A stretch of DNA of 43,912 bases from a virus: IMG/VR virus record IMGVR_UViG_3300047509_000152, positions 1 to 43,912 of that record. One strand, 5' to 3'. Within the stretch, counting starts at the first letter, position 1, and each line of letters starts with the position of its first letter. A program made the translations under genes and the position numbers. Shown here one piece after another: positions 14,276 through 23,229 of the stretch. The notes beneath the pieces were generated by a model. The model saw only the letters and a program-made list of their open reading frames with translations. It searched no databases and had not been told where the DNA came from.

Positions 14276-17263
14276 ATGGCGACCGATCCCCAGATGTTCA
14301 TCAAGATCGCCGCCAACATCGAGGACCTGAAAACCGCGATGGCGCAAGCGCGGCAGGCGGTCCTCGACCAGACCGAGGCCACGAAGGCGGCGACCGCGGC
14401 AAGCGGCGGCTGGTCGTCCATCCTCGACACCCTCGGCGGGAGCTTCGTCGCGCGCGTGGCGGAGGGGCAACTCCTGCGCGATGCCATCCGCGAGATCCTC
14501 AGCGGCGTCGTCGACCTGGTCGAAGCCTTCCCGCACCTCCTGGAGCACACCATCGCGGTCGGCAACTCCCTGTTCGAAATGGCGATGAAGACCGGGTCGT
14601 CCGTCGAAGGGTTGAGCGCGCTGCGCTACGTCGCGAGTCAGACGGGGATCGACTTCAACACCTTCGGCACGACGATCGCGATGCTCGAGAAGAACCTCGG
14701 GGCGACCGGCGCCGCGGGCGACAAGGTGAGCGTCGCGCTCAAGGGGATGGGCCTCGATCTCGGCACGGTGAAGAATCTGCGGCCCGACGAGGCGTTCATC
14801 ACGGTCGCCCAGGCGCTCTCCCAGGTCAGCAACAACGCCGACAAGGCGCACGACGCGGCGCTGCTGATGGGCAAGGGCGCGAAAGACATGGGGGCGCTCT
14901 GGCACGAGAGCATCAACCCGATGATCCAGGAGGCGAAGGATCTCGGCCTCGTGATGTCGACCGAGACGGCCGCGGGCGCGCACCTGGCCGAGATCGGCTT
15001 CCAGTCGCTCCAAATGCAGCTCGAGGGCCTCGGGATGCACATCGCGTCCGCGTTCCTCCCGGCCATCATCGGGATCGAAGGCGATCTCGGCACCGGGCTG
15101 CACGACGCCGTCACCACGCTGAACGGGTCACTCGGCGATCTCGGCGGCGAGAGCGGTGGGTTCGCACTCGTCGCCCGCGCGATGGGGAAGGGCGCCGACG
15201 CGACGAAAGCCCAGCTCGCGATTTACGACGACCTAAAGGCGGGGCTGATCGGCGTGGTCCGGAATGGCCTCGAACCGCTCGTGACCGGGTTTGCGTACGG
15301 GATGGTGCTCTTCGATGCGACGAAGGTCCTCGTCGGCGACGTCGTCCAGGTCATCAACTATCTCGCGCTCGGCTACGAAAAAGCCATGCTCGCGCTCGAG
15401 GAGTTCACCCGCCTCGGGACGTCGGGCGCGGCGCGGCAGACCTTCGACATCCAGATCGCCGGGACGCAGGGCGTCATCGACGGGCTGCAAAAAGAGATCA
15501 CCGCGCGCGGCGCCTCGATCGCCGCCGACAAGAAATCCGAGGGCGACTGGCTCGACTGGTCGATCACCGCGCACGCCGCGATCGAAACCTCCCTGACCGC
15601 CATCGGGAAGGCGCACACGGACGTCGGGACAAAAATGAAAGAGATGGCCGACGTCAGCCGGGCCTCGTACGGTTCGGCCGGCGCCGACGTCGACACGCTC
15701 AGCAAGAAGGACCAGGCCGCGCACACGGAGTTCCTGAAGCTGCAGGCTGACTACGCGGATGCCGTGATCAAGCGCAGCGGCACGACGACCGAGATCGAGA
15801 TCGCGAACATCGACAAGACCTACACGAAGCTGATCGTGTCGCTGCAGGCCAGCGGGAAATACAGCGACGAGGTCGCCGCGCAGGTCGCGATCAACTGGGC
15901 ACAGGCCCTGAACGGCGTCGGCATCAACTGGGCGGATCTCCGGAAGCACGCCAGCGACGAGCTCGTGGACCTCGCGGGTCGCGCGCACGCGACATACGAC
16001 GCGGCGCTCGCCGATTCGGGCAACTTCTCGAACAAGGCGATCCTCCACTTCCATGATCTGAAGGTGGCCGCCGATGCCGCTCTGAATGGCATCGTGATCG
16101 ACTGGAAGGCGCTCGACACGACGGCGATCCAAACCCTGCAGGACACCCTCGCCAACGCTCAGGCGACCTTCGATGAAGCGACCTCCGGCTCGCGCGCCTT
16201 CTCGGCGGCGTCGATCCAGCATTTCCGCGACGTGCGCGATGCGGCGATCTCGGCGCTCCATGAAACCGCCGACGAACACCAGGCGATGTTCGTCCACATG
16301 CGCGACGACGTCGACAAGACCAGTTTTGAGTACCAAAGCTGGCTCGCGAACGTGGCGACGGCCGCCGACAAGGCCGCCCTGGCGCTGAGCGGGATGAAAG
16401 GGCAGACCTCCGATGCGGCGCAGGCGGCGCAGGATGCGCTGATCGAGGCGTCGGGGATGTACACGCTCGACGACAAGGGCCATGCCCACAAGGTGCAGTC
16501 GATCACGACCACCCTCACCGGGAACGTCACGCCCGTGTCGGACGCCGAAGCCGGGAACAAGTCGCAACTGCAGACAGCGATCGATGCGCTCACGCGGATG
16601 ACGGCGGCATGGAACGGAGCCCCGCCAATCAATGCGGAGGGGCTCACCGCCGACAACTATTCCCAGGCCGCCGCCGCCCAACGAGCCGCGATCCAGGCGC
16701 ACGAGGATCAGGTCGCGCAGCTGGCCTATCTGCAGAAGTTGTTCGCGATCGCGCCGGCCGCGGCCACGACGCCGGCGGCGGCGACGACCCCGGCAACGAC
16801 GCCGACCTCGACGCCGGCGCCCCTCGCGGTCGGTGGCGCGGGGGCCTCCTTCTACCCGACCGGCAGTACGCCGTGGGACGAACTCAACGCGGAGCAGGCG
16901 CAGCTCTTCCTGGCGGGGCAGCAGAACACGCCGGCGTACAAACACCTCATCAACCTCATGATCCCGCTGTGGCCGGCCGCCGGGTACGGCCCGCCGCCGG
17001 CGCCGTTCCCGGGGTATGCCGGCGGCGTGCAGAACGCGCCCGGCGGGTGGTCGATGATCGGCGAGCGCGGGCCCGAACCGATGTATGTCCCGCCGGGCGC
17101 GAACATCTACCCGACCGGGAGCGCGCCCGGCGGCACGAGCATCAGCATCGTGGTGCAGGTGACGCAGCCGCTCGGGACACCGGACGCGATCGGGCGGGTC
17201 GTGCTGCCCGCGGTGATGACCGCGCTGCGCAATCAGGGCGTGCGGCTCGGGGTGGGGATCTAA
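14276..17263 (+). CDS. Tail tape measure protein
   Basis: 995 residues, the longest helical ORF of the tail region. The N-terminal third has long helices and hydrophobic stretches (ILSGVVDLVEAFPHLLEHTI). The middle has coiled-coil-like repeats (AHATYDAALADSGNFSNKAI resembles AQATFDEATSGSRAFSAASI). The C-terminus is Ala/Thr/Pro-rich and ends in GGWSMIGERGPEPMYVPPGA, typical of tape measure ends. It sets tail length: by the common rule of about 0.15 nm per residue, near 150 nm. Directly follows the gp10-like gene. Confidence 0.92.
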   Translation: MATDPQMFIKIAANIEDLKTAMAQARQAVLDQTEATKAATAASGGWSSILDTLGGSFVARVAEGQLLRDAIREILSGVVDLVEAFPHLLEHTIAVGNSLFEMAMKTGSSVEGLSALRYVASQTGIDFNTFGTTIAMLEKNLGATGAAGDKVSVALKGMGLDLGTVKNLRPDEAFITVAQALSQVSNNADKAHDAALLMGKGAKDMGALWHESINPMIQEAKDLGLVMSTETAAGAHLAEIGFQSLQMQLEGLGMHIASAFLPAIIGIEGDLGTGLHDAVTTLNGSLGDLGGESGGFALVARAMGKGADATKAQLAIYDDLKAGLIGVVRNGLEPLVTGFAYGMVLFDATKVLVGDVVQVINYLALGYEKAMLALEEFTRLGTSGAARQTFDIQIAGTQGVIDGLQKEITARGASIAADKKSEGDWLDWSITAHAAIETSLTAIGKAHTDVGTKMKEMADVSRASYGSAGADVDTLSKKDQAAHTEFLKLQADYADAVIKRSGTTTEIEIANIDKTYTKLIVSLQASGKYSDEVAAQVAINWAQALNGVGINWADLRKHASDELVDLAGRAHATYDAALADSGNFSNKAILHFHDLKVAADAALNGIVIDWKALDTTAIQTLQDTLANAQATFDEATSGSRAFSAASIQHFRDVRDAAISALHETADEHQAMFVHMRDDVDKTSFEYQSWLANVATAADKAALALSGMKGQTSDAAQAAQDALIEASGMYTLDDKGHAHKVQSITTTLTGNVTPVSDAEAGNKSQLQTAIDALTRMTAAWNGAPPINAEGLTADNYSQAAAAQRAAIQAHEDQVAQLAYLQKLFAIAPAAATTPAAATTPATTPTSTPAPLAVGGAGASFYPTGSTPWDELNAEQAQLFLAGQQNTPAYKHLINLMIPLWPAAGYGPPPAPFPGYAGGVQNAPGGWSMIGERGPEPMYVPPGANIYPTGSAPGGTSISIVVQVTQPLGTPDAIGRVVLPAVMTALRNQGVRLGVGI

Positions 17264-17529
17264 TGGCGAGCCTCCGCCGGCACGAAGGGTATCTCCTCCT
17301 CGACAACTCCGTCTCGGGCGGCGCGCGCGTGGAGTCGGCGACGATCACCTGCGCGCACTGCCACGCGATCGTCGTCCTGAACCCGCAGCGCACCCGGCCG
17401 CGGGCCTACTGCCAGAAATGCGATCACTACGTCTGCGACAGCCTCCGCTGCGCGACGGCGTGTGACCCGCTGAACCACGTCTTCGACCGGCTGCAGAACG
17501 CCGCCGCGCGACATCTCGGAAAGGAATAG
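17263..17529 (+). CDS. Zinc-binding tail-region protein
   Basis: 88 residues with CAHCH near residue 30 and CQKCDHYVCDSLRCATAC, giving several possible Cys/His zinc ligands. The start overlaps the tape measure TAA. Small cysteine-rich proteins of this type occur after tape measure genes in other phages, but I do not know the function. Confidence 0.65.
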   Translation: MASLRRHEGYLLLDNSVSGGARVESATITCAHCHAIVVLNPQRTRPRAYCQKCDHYVCDSLRCATACDPLNHVFDRLQNAAARHLGKE

Positions 17530-17538
17530 GGACATCAC

Positions 17539-18042
17539 ATGGCCAAACGATCCTTCAAGTTGTCGGGGTGGACGCCCGTCGGCGTGCTCGACACGGCGAA
17601 CTACACCGACAACGGCTACCAGGCCCTGATCGGCGGCTCGACGACGCAGCGCATCAACATCATCGAAGTCGAGATCGGGGGCTTGGCGAGCGTGACCTCG
17701 CCGTGCCCGATGATCCTGGCGCGCGATTCCACGGTCGAGATCACGCCGACCGCGCTCGGGGCGGGGCAGTCCGATGCGTCCTTTGATCCGGCCTCGGCCG
17801 CGCTGGCGGCGCCGCCGATCGCGTTCACCGCCAGCACGACGAAGCCGCAGCGGAGCGCGACGCTCGGGCTCCTGGCGCTCGCGTTCAACGCCTTCGGTGG
17901 CGTCGTGCGCTGGCAGGCGGCGCCGGGCGAAGAGATCGGGCTGCTCGGGAACACCGCGTCCTTCGGCGAGGTGAGCCTGAGCTGCTACACCGGCGGGACG
18001 CCGGGCCTGGTCGCGAGCCACATCATCTACGAGCCCCTCTAA
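17539..18042 (+). CDS. Putative minor tail/virion protein
   Basis: 167 residues, beta-rich: WTPVGVLDTANYTDNGYQAL, then RSATLGLLALAFNAFGGVVR and GEVSLSCYTGG. No charged helical regions and no signal. Lies between tape measure and tail hub. Probably structural; family not recognised. Confidence 0.6.
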   Translation: MAKRSFKLSGWTPVGVLDTANYTDNGYQALIGGSTTQRINIIEVEIGGLASVTSPCPMILARDSTVEITPTALGAGQSDASFDPASAALAAPPIAFTASTTKPQRSATLGLLALAFNAFGGVVRWQAAPGEEIGLLGNTASFGEVSLSCYTGGTPGLVASHIIYEPL

Positions 18043-18066
18043 CGCCGCGGCTGCGGATCTTCCGGC

Positions 18067-21000
18067 ATGGCGATTGCGCTGCTCGCGTCGGCGACGGGTC
18101 AAGGGGCGAATGCTGCGACCAGCGCCGCGATCGACACGACCGGCGCGACGCTGCTCGTCGCGGTGGTGGGGTGGGATCTCGGGACCACGCCGACGATCGC
18201 GGATAGCAAGTCGAATAGCTGGACCGCGTGCACGATCCGGTCGAGCAGTATCGGCAGCGTCTGCATCTTCTACTCGACGCCGACCACCGTCGGCGCGAGT
18301 CACACCGTCACCGCGACCGCGAGTGGCCTCGAACCCGGGATCGCGGTCGCGGCGTTCTCGGGGGCCGCGGCGAGCTCGGTCTTCGATCAGGAGAATGGCG
18401 CCGCGAACGATGCGAGCGCCACGCTGGCCACGGGGAGCGTCACGCCCGGGCAGGCGAACGAACTCCTGATCGCGGGCATCGCGACGGTCGGGTCGAATAC
18501 CCCGTCGAGCATCGACACCGGGTTCACGTTCGATGGAAAGTCGAGCGACGCGGGGTTCACCCATACCGGGATTGCCCACCTCATCGAGACCACCGCGACC
18601 GCGAAAAACCCCACCTGGACGCAGGGGGGCGCCTCGAATATTGCCGTCGCGATCGCGACGTTCAAGATGGCCGTGGTCGTCCCGCTCCCGGCCGGGGGCG
18701 CGATCTTCACGCCGCCGGTGCGCGCGGTCCCGCGCCCCAGCTACGGCTTCCTGTCGTCGCTCAACCTGCCGCTCGTCCTCTATGTCCCGCCGCCGCCGCC
18801 GGCGATCGCGACCTACGGCTGGCATTGGCCCAATCCGATGCGCGTGCCGAACACGACCGCCGCGCAGCGCGGGTTCGTGCAGAGCCTCAACATCCCGTTG
18901 CTGGCCGACTACTTCTATGCCCTGGTCTACGTGTCGGTCGGGGGGATTCCGCGGGCGCAAGGGCACACGGGCGCGGGCTCGATCGACTTCGAGACGCTGA
19001 CGATCACCGACATCCTGGATGAGACGCCGAACACCTGCACGTTCACGGCGCGGGGGTTTGTGCCCGTGGCCGGCCAGGAGGTGATCGTCACGCTCGGCTC
19101 AGCGACCCGCCAGAATCCGGCGCGGCTCTTCGCGGGGACGATCCTCAACGTCACGCCGGACTACAGCGGCGGCCCGCTCAACACGTTCTATACCGTGAAC
19201 TGCATCGACTGGACCTGGCAGTTGAACCGGCGCAAGGTCAACGCGCGGTATACGACCACGCCGGTGTGGGCGATCGCGCAGGACCTCATTGCGAACAACG
19301 CGCCAGGCTTCACGGCGGCCGGCTGCACGTCGGCGTACGTGATCGATGTCATCACGTTCACCAACCAGGACCTCTCGGCGTGTTTGACGCAGCTCGCGCG
19401 GCGCGCCGGCGTGCCGTGGAACATCGACGCGTACAAGGATTGCCGGATGCCCGCGACGGACGGGACCGTGCCGATCCCGCTCACGCCGGCGCATCCCTCG
19501 CTGACCGCGTTCAGCAGCCGCAGCGATCTGGGGCAGTGGATCACGCGGACGTTCTCGGAAGGCGGTGGCGGGACGGCCGCGGCCGCGGTCGCCGTCGGCG
19601 AAACGATCCTGCCTGTGACGGACGCGTCGTGGTACGAGGATGTCGTCGGGGTCGTGGCGTGCGGGCCGCAGCGGATCGTCTACGCCGGCCGGACGCTCGG
19701 CGGGGGCGGCGGCCTGGTCGGGCCCGGGGCGTCGCCGACGGCCGCGCCGGCGATGGCCATCGCCGGCGGCGGCGGCGTCGAGACAGGCAGTCACGACTAC
19801 GCGGTGACGTTTGTCACGGCCGCGGGCGAGTCGATTCCCGGTCCGCGTGCGACGATCGCCGTCGGCACGATCGCGGCGCCGGCGAGCGCCCCGACGCCCG
19901 GTTCGCCGACGGCGGGCGGGTCGCTCAACGTTACCGACGGCGATCACCGCTATGCGGTCACCTTCGTGACGGCCGCCGGGGAAACGACCGGCAGTCCCTT
20001 GAGTGGGATCGTGACGGCCCACACGGACACCGGCACGACGATCACCGATCCGGCGACGGCGCCGACGGTGGGGACGCCCGGGACCGGCGGCGCGCTCGAT
20101 ACGGGATCACATGAATGGGTCGCCACCTTCGTCGGGGGGGCGGGCGAGACGCTGGCCGGCCCGGTCAGTAGCGCCGTGGCGGTGGGCGCCCCCGCGCCAA
20201 CGGTGGCGCCGACGTTCTTCCAGAGCGCGGGCCTGAGTTCGAACGGCCCGTATACCCCGAACACGCCGACGCTCCGCTACACGTTCATGTACGGCTCGGT
20301 GGAATCCCTGCCGACCGCGGGCGTCGCGATCTCCCTCGACGGGACGCACGGCTGGACGGTGACGATTCCCACCGGCGGCGCCGGGGTCACGTCGCGGCGG
20401 GTGTACGTGAACGCGCCCGGCTATACGACCGGGGAGCGGTTCCGCGACCTCGGGAACAATACGACGACCGGCCTCAACGACTTTTTCTATGCGGGCGACA
20501 GCGCCGGCTCGCCCCCCTCGACCGACCAGTCGACCGCGAGTGTGCCGCTGACGAATATTCCCACCAGCGCGCAGAGCATCACGAGCCGCAAGCTCTATCG
20601 GCGGTTCAACGGCGCGGGCACGTTCAAGTACGTCGCCACGATCAGCGGGAACGCCACGACGACCTACACCGACACGGCCGCGAACAGTGCGCTCGGCGCC
20701 GACGCGCCCTCGTCCAACACGACCGCCGGCTCGGTCGATTACAGCGTCGTGCCGTTGACGGGGATTCCGATCGGCGGCGCGCTCGTGACGTCGCGCAAGC
20801 TGTACCGCACGCAGGCGGGCGGCTCGCAGTTGATGCTCGTGGCGACGATCGCGAACAACACCGCGACGACCTACAGCGACAGCACGCGCGACGGCCTGCT
20901 CGGCGCGAACATCCCGACGTCGAACACGGCGGCCGCGAATCAGGTGGCGGTGTCGGCCATCCAGATCGGCGGGGCGACCGTCACGAGCCGCAAGGTGTAT

Positions 21001-21825
21001 CGCACCGCGGCGGGCGGGTCGCAGTTGAAGCTCCTCACCACGCTCGCGGACAACACGACCACGACCTACGCCGACAGCACCGCCGACGCGAGTCTGGGCG
21101 CGAACGTCCCGGCGGGGGATACCTCCGGCCTCACGCAGCCCAACGGCCAGGTGGCCGCCGGCGCGACGACGCTGATCGTCGCCGGCACGAGTGCGTTCGC
21201 GGCGGGCGGCGGGTGGGCCGTCATCGGGAACGGCCAGCAAGTCATCCGCTATACCGGCGTGACGGCGACGGGGCTGACCGGGATCCCCGCCGTCGGCGCC
21301 GGCGCGATTGTCGCGAGCATCGGCTACAACTCGACCGTCACCGCCGCGCCGCAGCTGATCGGGATCCCGGCGAGCGGACCCGGATCCATCCTCTACGCGA
21401 TCGTCAAGGGCGATCCGGTCAACCTGGTCGTCCAGGTCGACGACGTGGCCGGCCAGGCCGCGCGCTCGACCCTGCTCGATCCGTTCAACCTCCTCGGCGG
21501 CGCCGCGGGCATTCAAGAGGATTACCAGCAGGACGGGCGCATCGGGCACGCGGAAGCCGTGGCCCGCGCCACGGCGCGCCTGCAGCTGCAGGGCGCGATC
21601 GCGGTCAGCATCAGTTACACCGTGCGCGATCCCCTGCAGCAGTCCGGCCGGTTCCAAGCGGTCGATTTGCCGGCGCCGACGAGTGTCACCGGCACCTTCA
21701 AGATCCAGCAGGTGGTGATTTCGCAGTTCTCGGCCTCGCCGTTGCTCTTCCCGACTTATGTCGCGAGCGCGTCGACGGCGCGCTATTCCTTCGAGCAGCT
21801 GCTCGCGTCCTTGAGAACCCCATGA
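18067..21825 (+). CDS. Tail hub protein with inserted Ig-like repeats
   Basis: 1252 residues. Residues 1-205 are a Ser/Thr/Ala-rich beta domain. Residues about 284-490 and about 1105-1252 look like one tail hub/tip protein (IDFETLTITDILDETPNTCT, DLSACLTQLARRAGVPWNID; ending RFQAVDLPAPTSVTGTFKIQ). Between them, at about 540-1075, lie tandem beta-sandwich units: YAVTFVTAAGES, YAVTFVTAAGET and WVATFVGGAGET, then four units beginning TSRRVY, TSRKLY, TSRKLY and TSRKVY, each 60-70 residues. The repeats probably project from the tip and bind cell-surface glycans. The same unit is inserted in the connector at 9446-10519. Confidence 0.82.
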   Translation: MAIALLASATGQGANAATSAAIDTTGATLLVAVVGWDLGTTPTIADSKSNSWTACTIRSSSIGSVCIFYSTPTTVGASHTVTATASGLEPGIAVAAFSGAAASSVFDQENGAANDASATLATGSVTPGQANELLIAGIATVGSNTPSSIDTGFTFDGKSSDAGFTHTGIAHLIETTATAKNPTWTQGGASNIAVAIATFKMAVVVPLPAGGAIFTPPVRAVPRPSYGFLSSLNLPLVLYVPPPPPAIATYGWHWPNPMRVPNTTAAQRGFVQSLNIPLLADYFYALVYVSVGGIPRAQGHTGAGSIDFETLTITDILDETPNTCTFTARGFVPVAGQEVIVTLGSATRQNPARLFAGTILNVTPDYSGGPLNTFYTVNCIDWTWQLNRRKVNARYTTTPVWAIAQDLIANNAPGFTAAGCTSAYVIDVITFTNQDLSACLTQLARRAGVPWNIDAYKDCRMPATDGTVPIPLTPAHPSLTAFSSRSDLGQWITRTFSEGGGGTAAAAVAVGETILPVTDASWYEDVVGVVACGPQRIVYAGRTLGGGGGLVGPGASPTAAPAMAIAGGGGVETGSHDYAVTFVTAAGESIPGPRATIAVGTIAAPASAPTPGSPTAGGSLNVTDGDHRYAVTFVTAAGETTGSPLSGIVTAHTDTGTTITDPATAPTVGTPGTGGALDTGSHEWVATFVGGAGETLAGPVSSAVAVGAPAPTVAPTFFQSAGLSSNGPYTPNTPTLRYTFMYGSVESLPTAGVAISLDGTHGWTVTIPTGGAGVTSRRVYVNAPGYTTGERFRDLGNNTTTGLNDFFYAGDSAGSPPSTDQSTASVPLTNIPTSAQSITSRKLYRRFNGAGTFKYVATISGNATTTYTDTAANSALGADAPSSNTTAGSVDYSVVPLTGIPIGGALVTSRKLYRTQAGGSQLMLVATIANNTATTYSDSTRDGLLGANIPTSNTAAANQVAVSAIQIGGATVTSRKVYRTAAGGSQLKLLTTLADNTTTTYADSTADASLGANVPAGDTSGLTQPNGQVAAGATTLIVAGTSAFAAGGGWAVIGNGQQVIRYTGVTATGLTGIPAVGAGAIVASIGYNSTVTAAPQLIGIPASGPGSILYAIVKGDPVNLVVQVDDVAGQAARSTLLDPFNLLGGAAGIQEDYQQDGRIGHAEAVARATARLQLQGAIAVSISYTVRDPLQQSGRFQAVDLPAPTSVTGTFKIQQVVISQFSASPLLFPTYVASASTARYSFEQLLASLRTP
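19780..21125 (+). repeat. In-frame tandem Ig-like repeat region
   Basis: Coding repeats in the tail hub gene. Three FVTAAGE-type units lie at about 19780-20170 and four SRKLYR-type units begin near 20389, 20580, 20788 and 20983, spaced about 190-210 bases. Units are diverged at DNA level but keep short identical blocks, which makes copy-number change by recombination possible. Confidence 0.7.
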
Positions 21826-22100
21826 CCGATACCCGCACCTATTACGCGATCTCGTTGCTCAGCAGCCGGACGTTCTGGTTCAACGCGGCGACGCTCGTCC
21901 TCGCGGCGCTGCAGCTCACGGAGGTCGTCACGCTGATCCCGCCGCGGTTCCTGCCGCTGCAGCTCGCGATCGTCGCCGTCGGCAACGTGTGGCTGCGGAC
22001 GCTGACGGTCCGGCCGGCCGCCTTCATCGCGCCGGGGACGACCACTCCTGTGGCGGTGGTGAAGATGGACGCCGGCGCGCCGGCGGCGTTGAAGGATTAA
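21822..22100 (+). CDS. Small membrane protein, holin-like
   Basis: 92 residues. SSRTFWFNAATLVLAALQLT and FLPLQLAIVAVGNVWLRTLT form two likely membrane segments, followed by a loop and a polar tail. Phage proteins of this pattern next to muralytic enzymes are usually holins or holin-like. It overlaps the tail hub stop by 4 bases and is followed by a coiled-coil membrane protein and a transglycosylase, so it opens the lysis module. Confidence 0.6.
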   Translation: MTDTRTYYAISLLSSRTFWFNAATLVLAALQLTEVVTLIPPRFLPLQLAIVAVGNVWLRTLTVRPAAFIAPGTTTPVAVVKMDAGAPAALKD

Positions 22101-22105
22101 GCCCA

Positions 22106-22729
22106 ATGCCTGAACAGCCCACCGCAGACACGGACGTCGTGACCCGGCTGACGCGGGTCGAGACGGTCGTCGACGAGCGCGATCGCCTGTATGACACGCG
22201 GTTCAAGGCCGCCGAGACGGCGGTGGCCGCCGCGCTGGCCGCCCAGGAAAAGGCCGTGGGCGCCGCGCTGGCCGCCCAGGAGAAACAGACCGCGTCGTCG
22301 TTTCTGGCCTCGGAGAAAGCGATCGTGAAAGCGGAGGACGCGCAAAAGGATTACAACTCGCGGTCGAACGAATTCCGCGGGCAACTCGACGACCAGGCGA
22401 AGACCCTCATGCCGCGCACCGAAGTCAACACGATGATTCGCGCGCTCGAAGACAAAATCGTGACGGCCGACACCGATCGCGAGAAGAAATTCGACATCGT
22501 CACCAAGGACATCGCCGCGCTGCGCGAGTCGCGATCGAATCTCGACGGCCGGCTGATGGTGATCGGCATCGCCGGCGCCGCGCTGATCGCCATGCTGGTG
22601 TCGCTCGTGTCGGCCGGGGCGCTCACGTTCTTTCGATCGAGCCCGGTGCCGCCCCAGGTCGTGATCGTGCCGGCGACGGCGACCCCAGTCCCGCCGGCGT
22701 CGACGACGACGACCACGGTGCCGCGATGA
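22106..22729 (+). CDS. Coiled-coil protein with C-terminal membrane anchor
   Basis: 207 residues. A long helix with an 11-residue repeat (AAALAAQEKAV then GAALAAQEKQT) and many K/E/A, then a membrane segment near residues 153-178 (MVIGIAGAALIAMLVSLVSA) and a Pro/Thr tail. The DNA repeat has a 33-base period at about 22229-22285. It lies in the lysis module. It could be a spanin-like or holin-associated protein; the single C-terminal segment with a short outside tail does not settle which. Confidence 0.6.
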   Translation: MPEQPTADTDVVTRLTRVETVVDERDRLYDTRFKAAETAVAAALAAQEKAVGAALAAQEKQTASSFLASEKAIVKAEDAQKDYNSRSNEFRGQLDDQAKTLMPRTEVNTMIRALEDKIVTADTDREKKFDIVTKDIAALRESRSNLDGRLMVIGIAGAALIAMLVSLVSAGALTFFRSSPVPPQVVIVPATATPVPPASTTTTTVPR

Positions 22730-23229
22730 GCGCCTATCGCGCGGAGATCGAAACCGCCGCGGCCGCGCACGGGCTCGACCCGGATCTCGTGCAAGCCGTG
22801 GTGGAGCAGGAGTCCGCGTACAAGTTCTTCGCCTACCGCTTCGAGCCGGCGTTCTTCACCCGGTACCTCGCGAGTCACGTCGCGTACGCCAGCCGCGAGC
22901 CGCTGGAAGTCTCGGCGTCGTACGGCCTGATGCAGATCATGTTCTCGACGGCGGTGGAGCAGGGCTACACGGGGGATCCGTGGGGGCTGTTCGCGCCGGC
23001 CGTCTCGCTGGAATTCGGCTGCCGCCTCCTCGCGGCGAACGTCGAATGGGCACGGCAAACGTATACCGGGCTGACGACGATCGCGGACACGAAGATCCGC
23101 GCCTCCGCGCTGGCCGCGTACAACGGCGGCCGCGGCGGCAACGCGCCCGATGACCTCCTCGATCGCAATCACGGGTACGCCGACCAGGTGATCGCCCGGT
23201 ATCTGCGGATCCGCCAGAGGGCCGTATGA
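22726..23229 (+). CDS. Lytic transglycosylase (endolysin)
   Basis: 167 residues of the SLT/lysozyme-like fold: LDPDLVQAVVEQESAYK with catalytic Glu29, SASYGLMQIMFSTA, and ALAAYNGGRGG. These are the three standard motifs of family 1 transglycosylases. It cleaves the glycan strands of peptidoglycan. No signal peptide, so a holin would release it. Given its place after the holin-like genes, an endolysin is more likely than a virion muralytic enzyme. Starts in ATGA overlap. Confidence 0.88.
   Translation: MSAYRAEIETAAAAHGLDPDLVQAVVEQESAYKFFAYRFEPAFFTRYLASHVAYASREPLEVSASYGLMQIMFSTAVEQGYTGDPWGLFAPAVSLEFGCRLLAANVEWARQTYTGLTTIADTKIRASALAAYNGGRGGNAPDDLLDRNHGYADQVIARYLRIRQRAV

Noticed and set aside
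15233-16945. Antisense ORF of 570 codons opposite the tape measure gene
   Set aside because: Arg-rich shadow with no motif; the tape measure frame is well supported.
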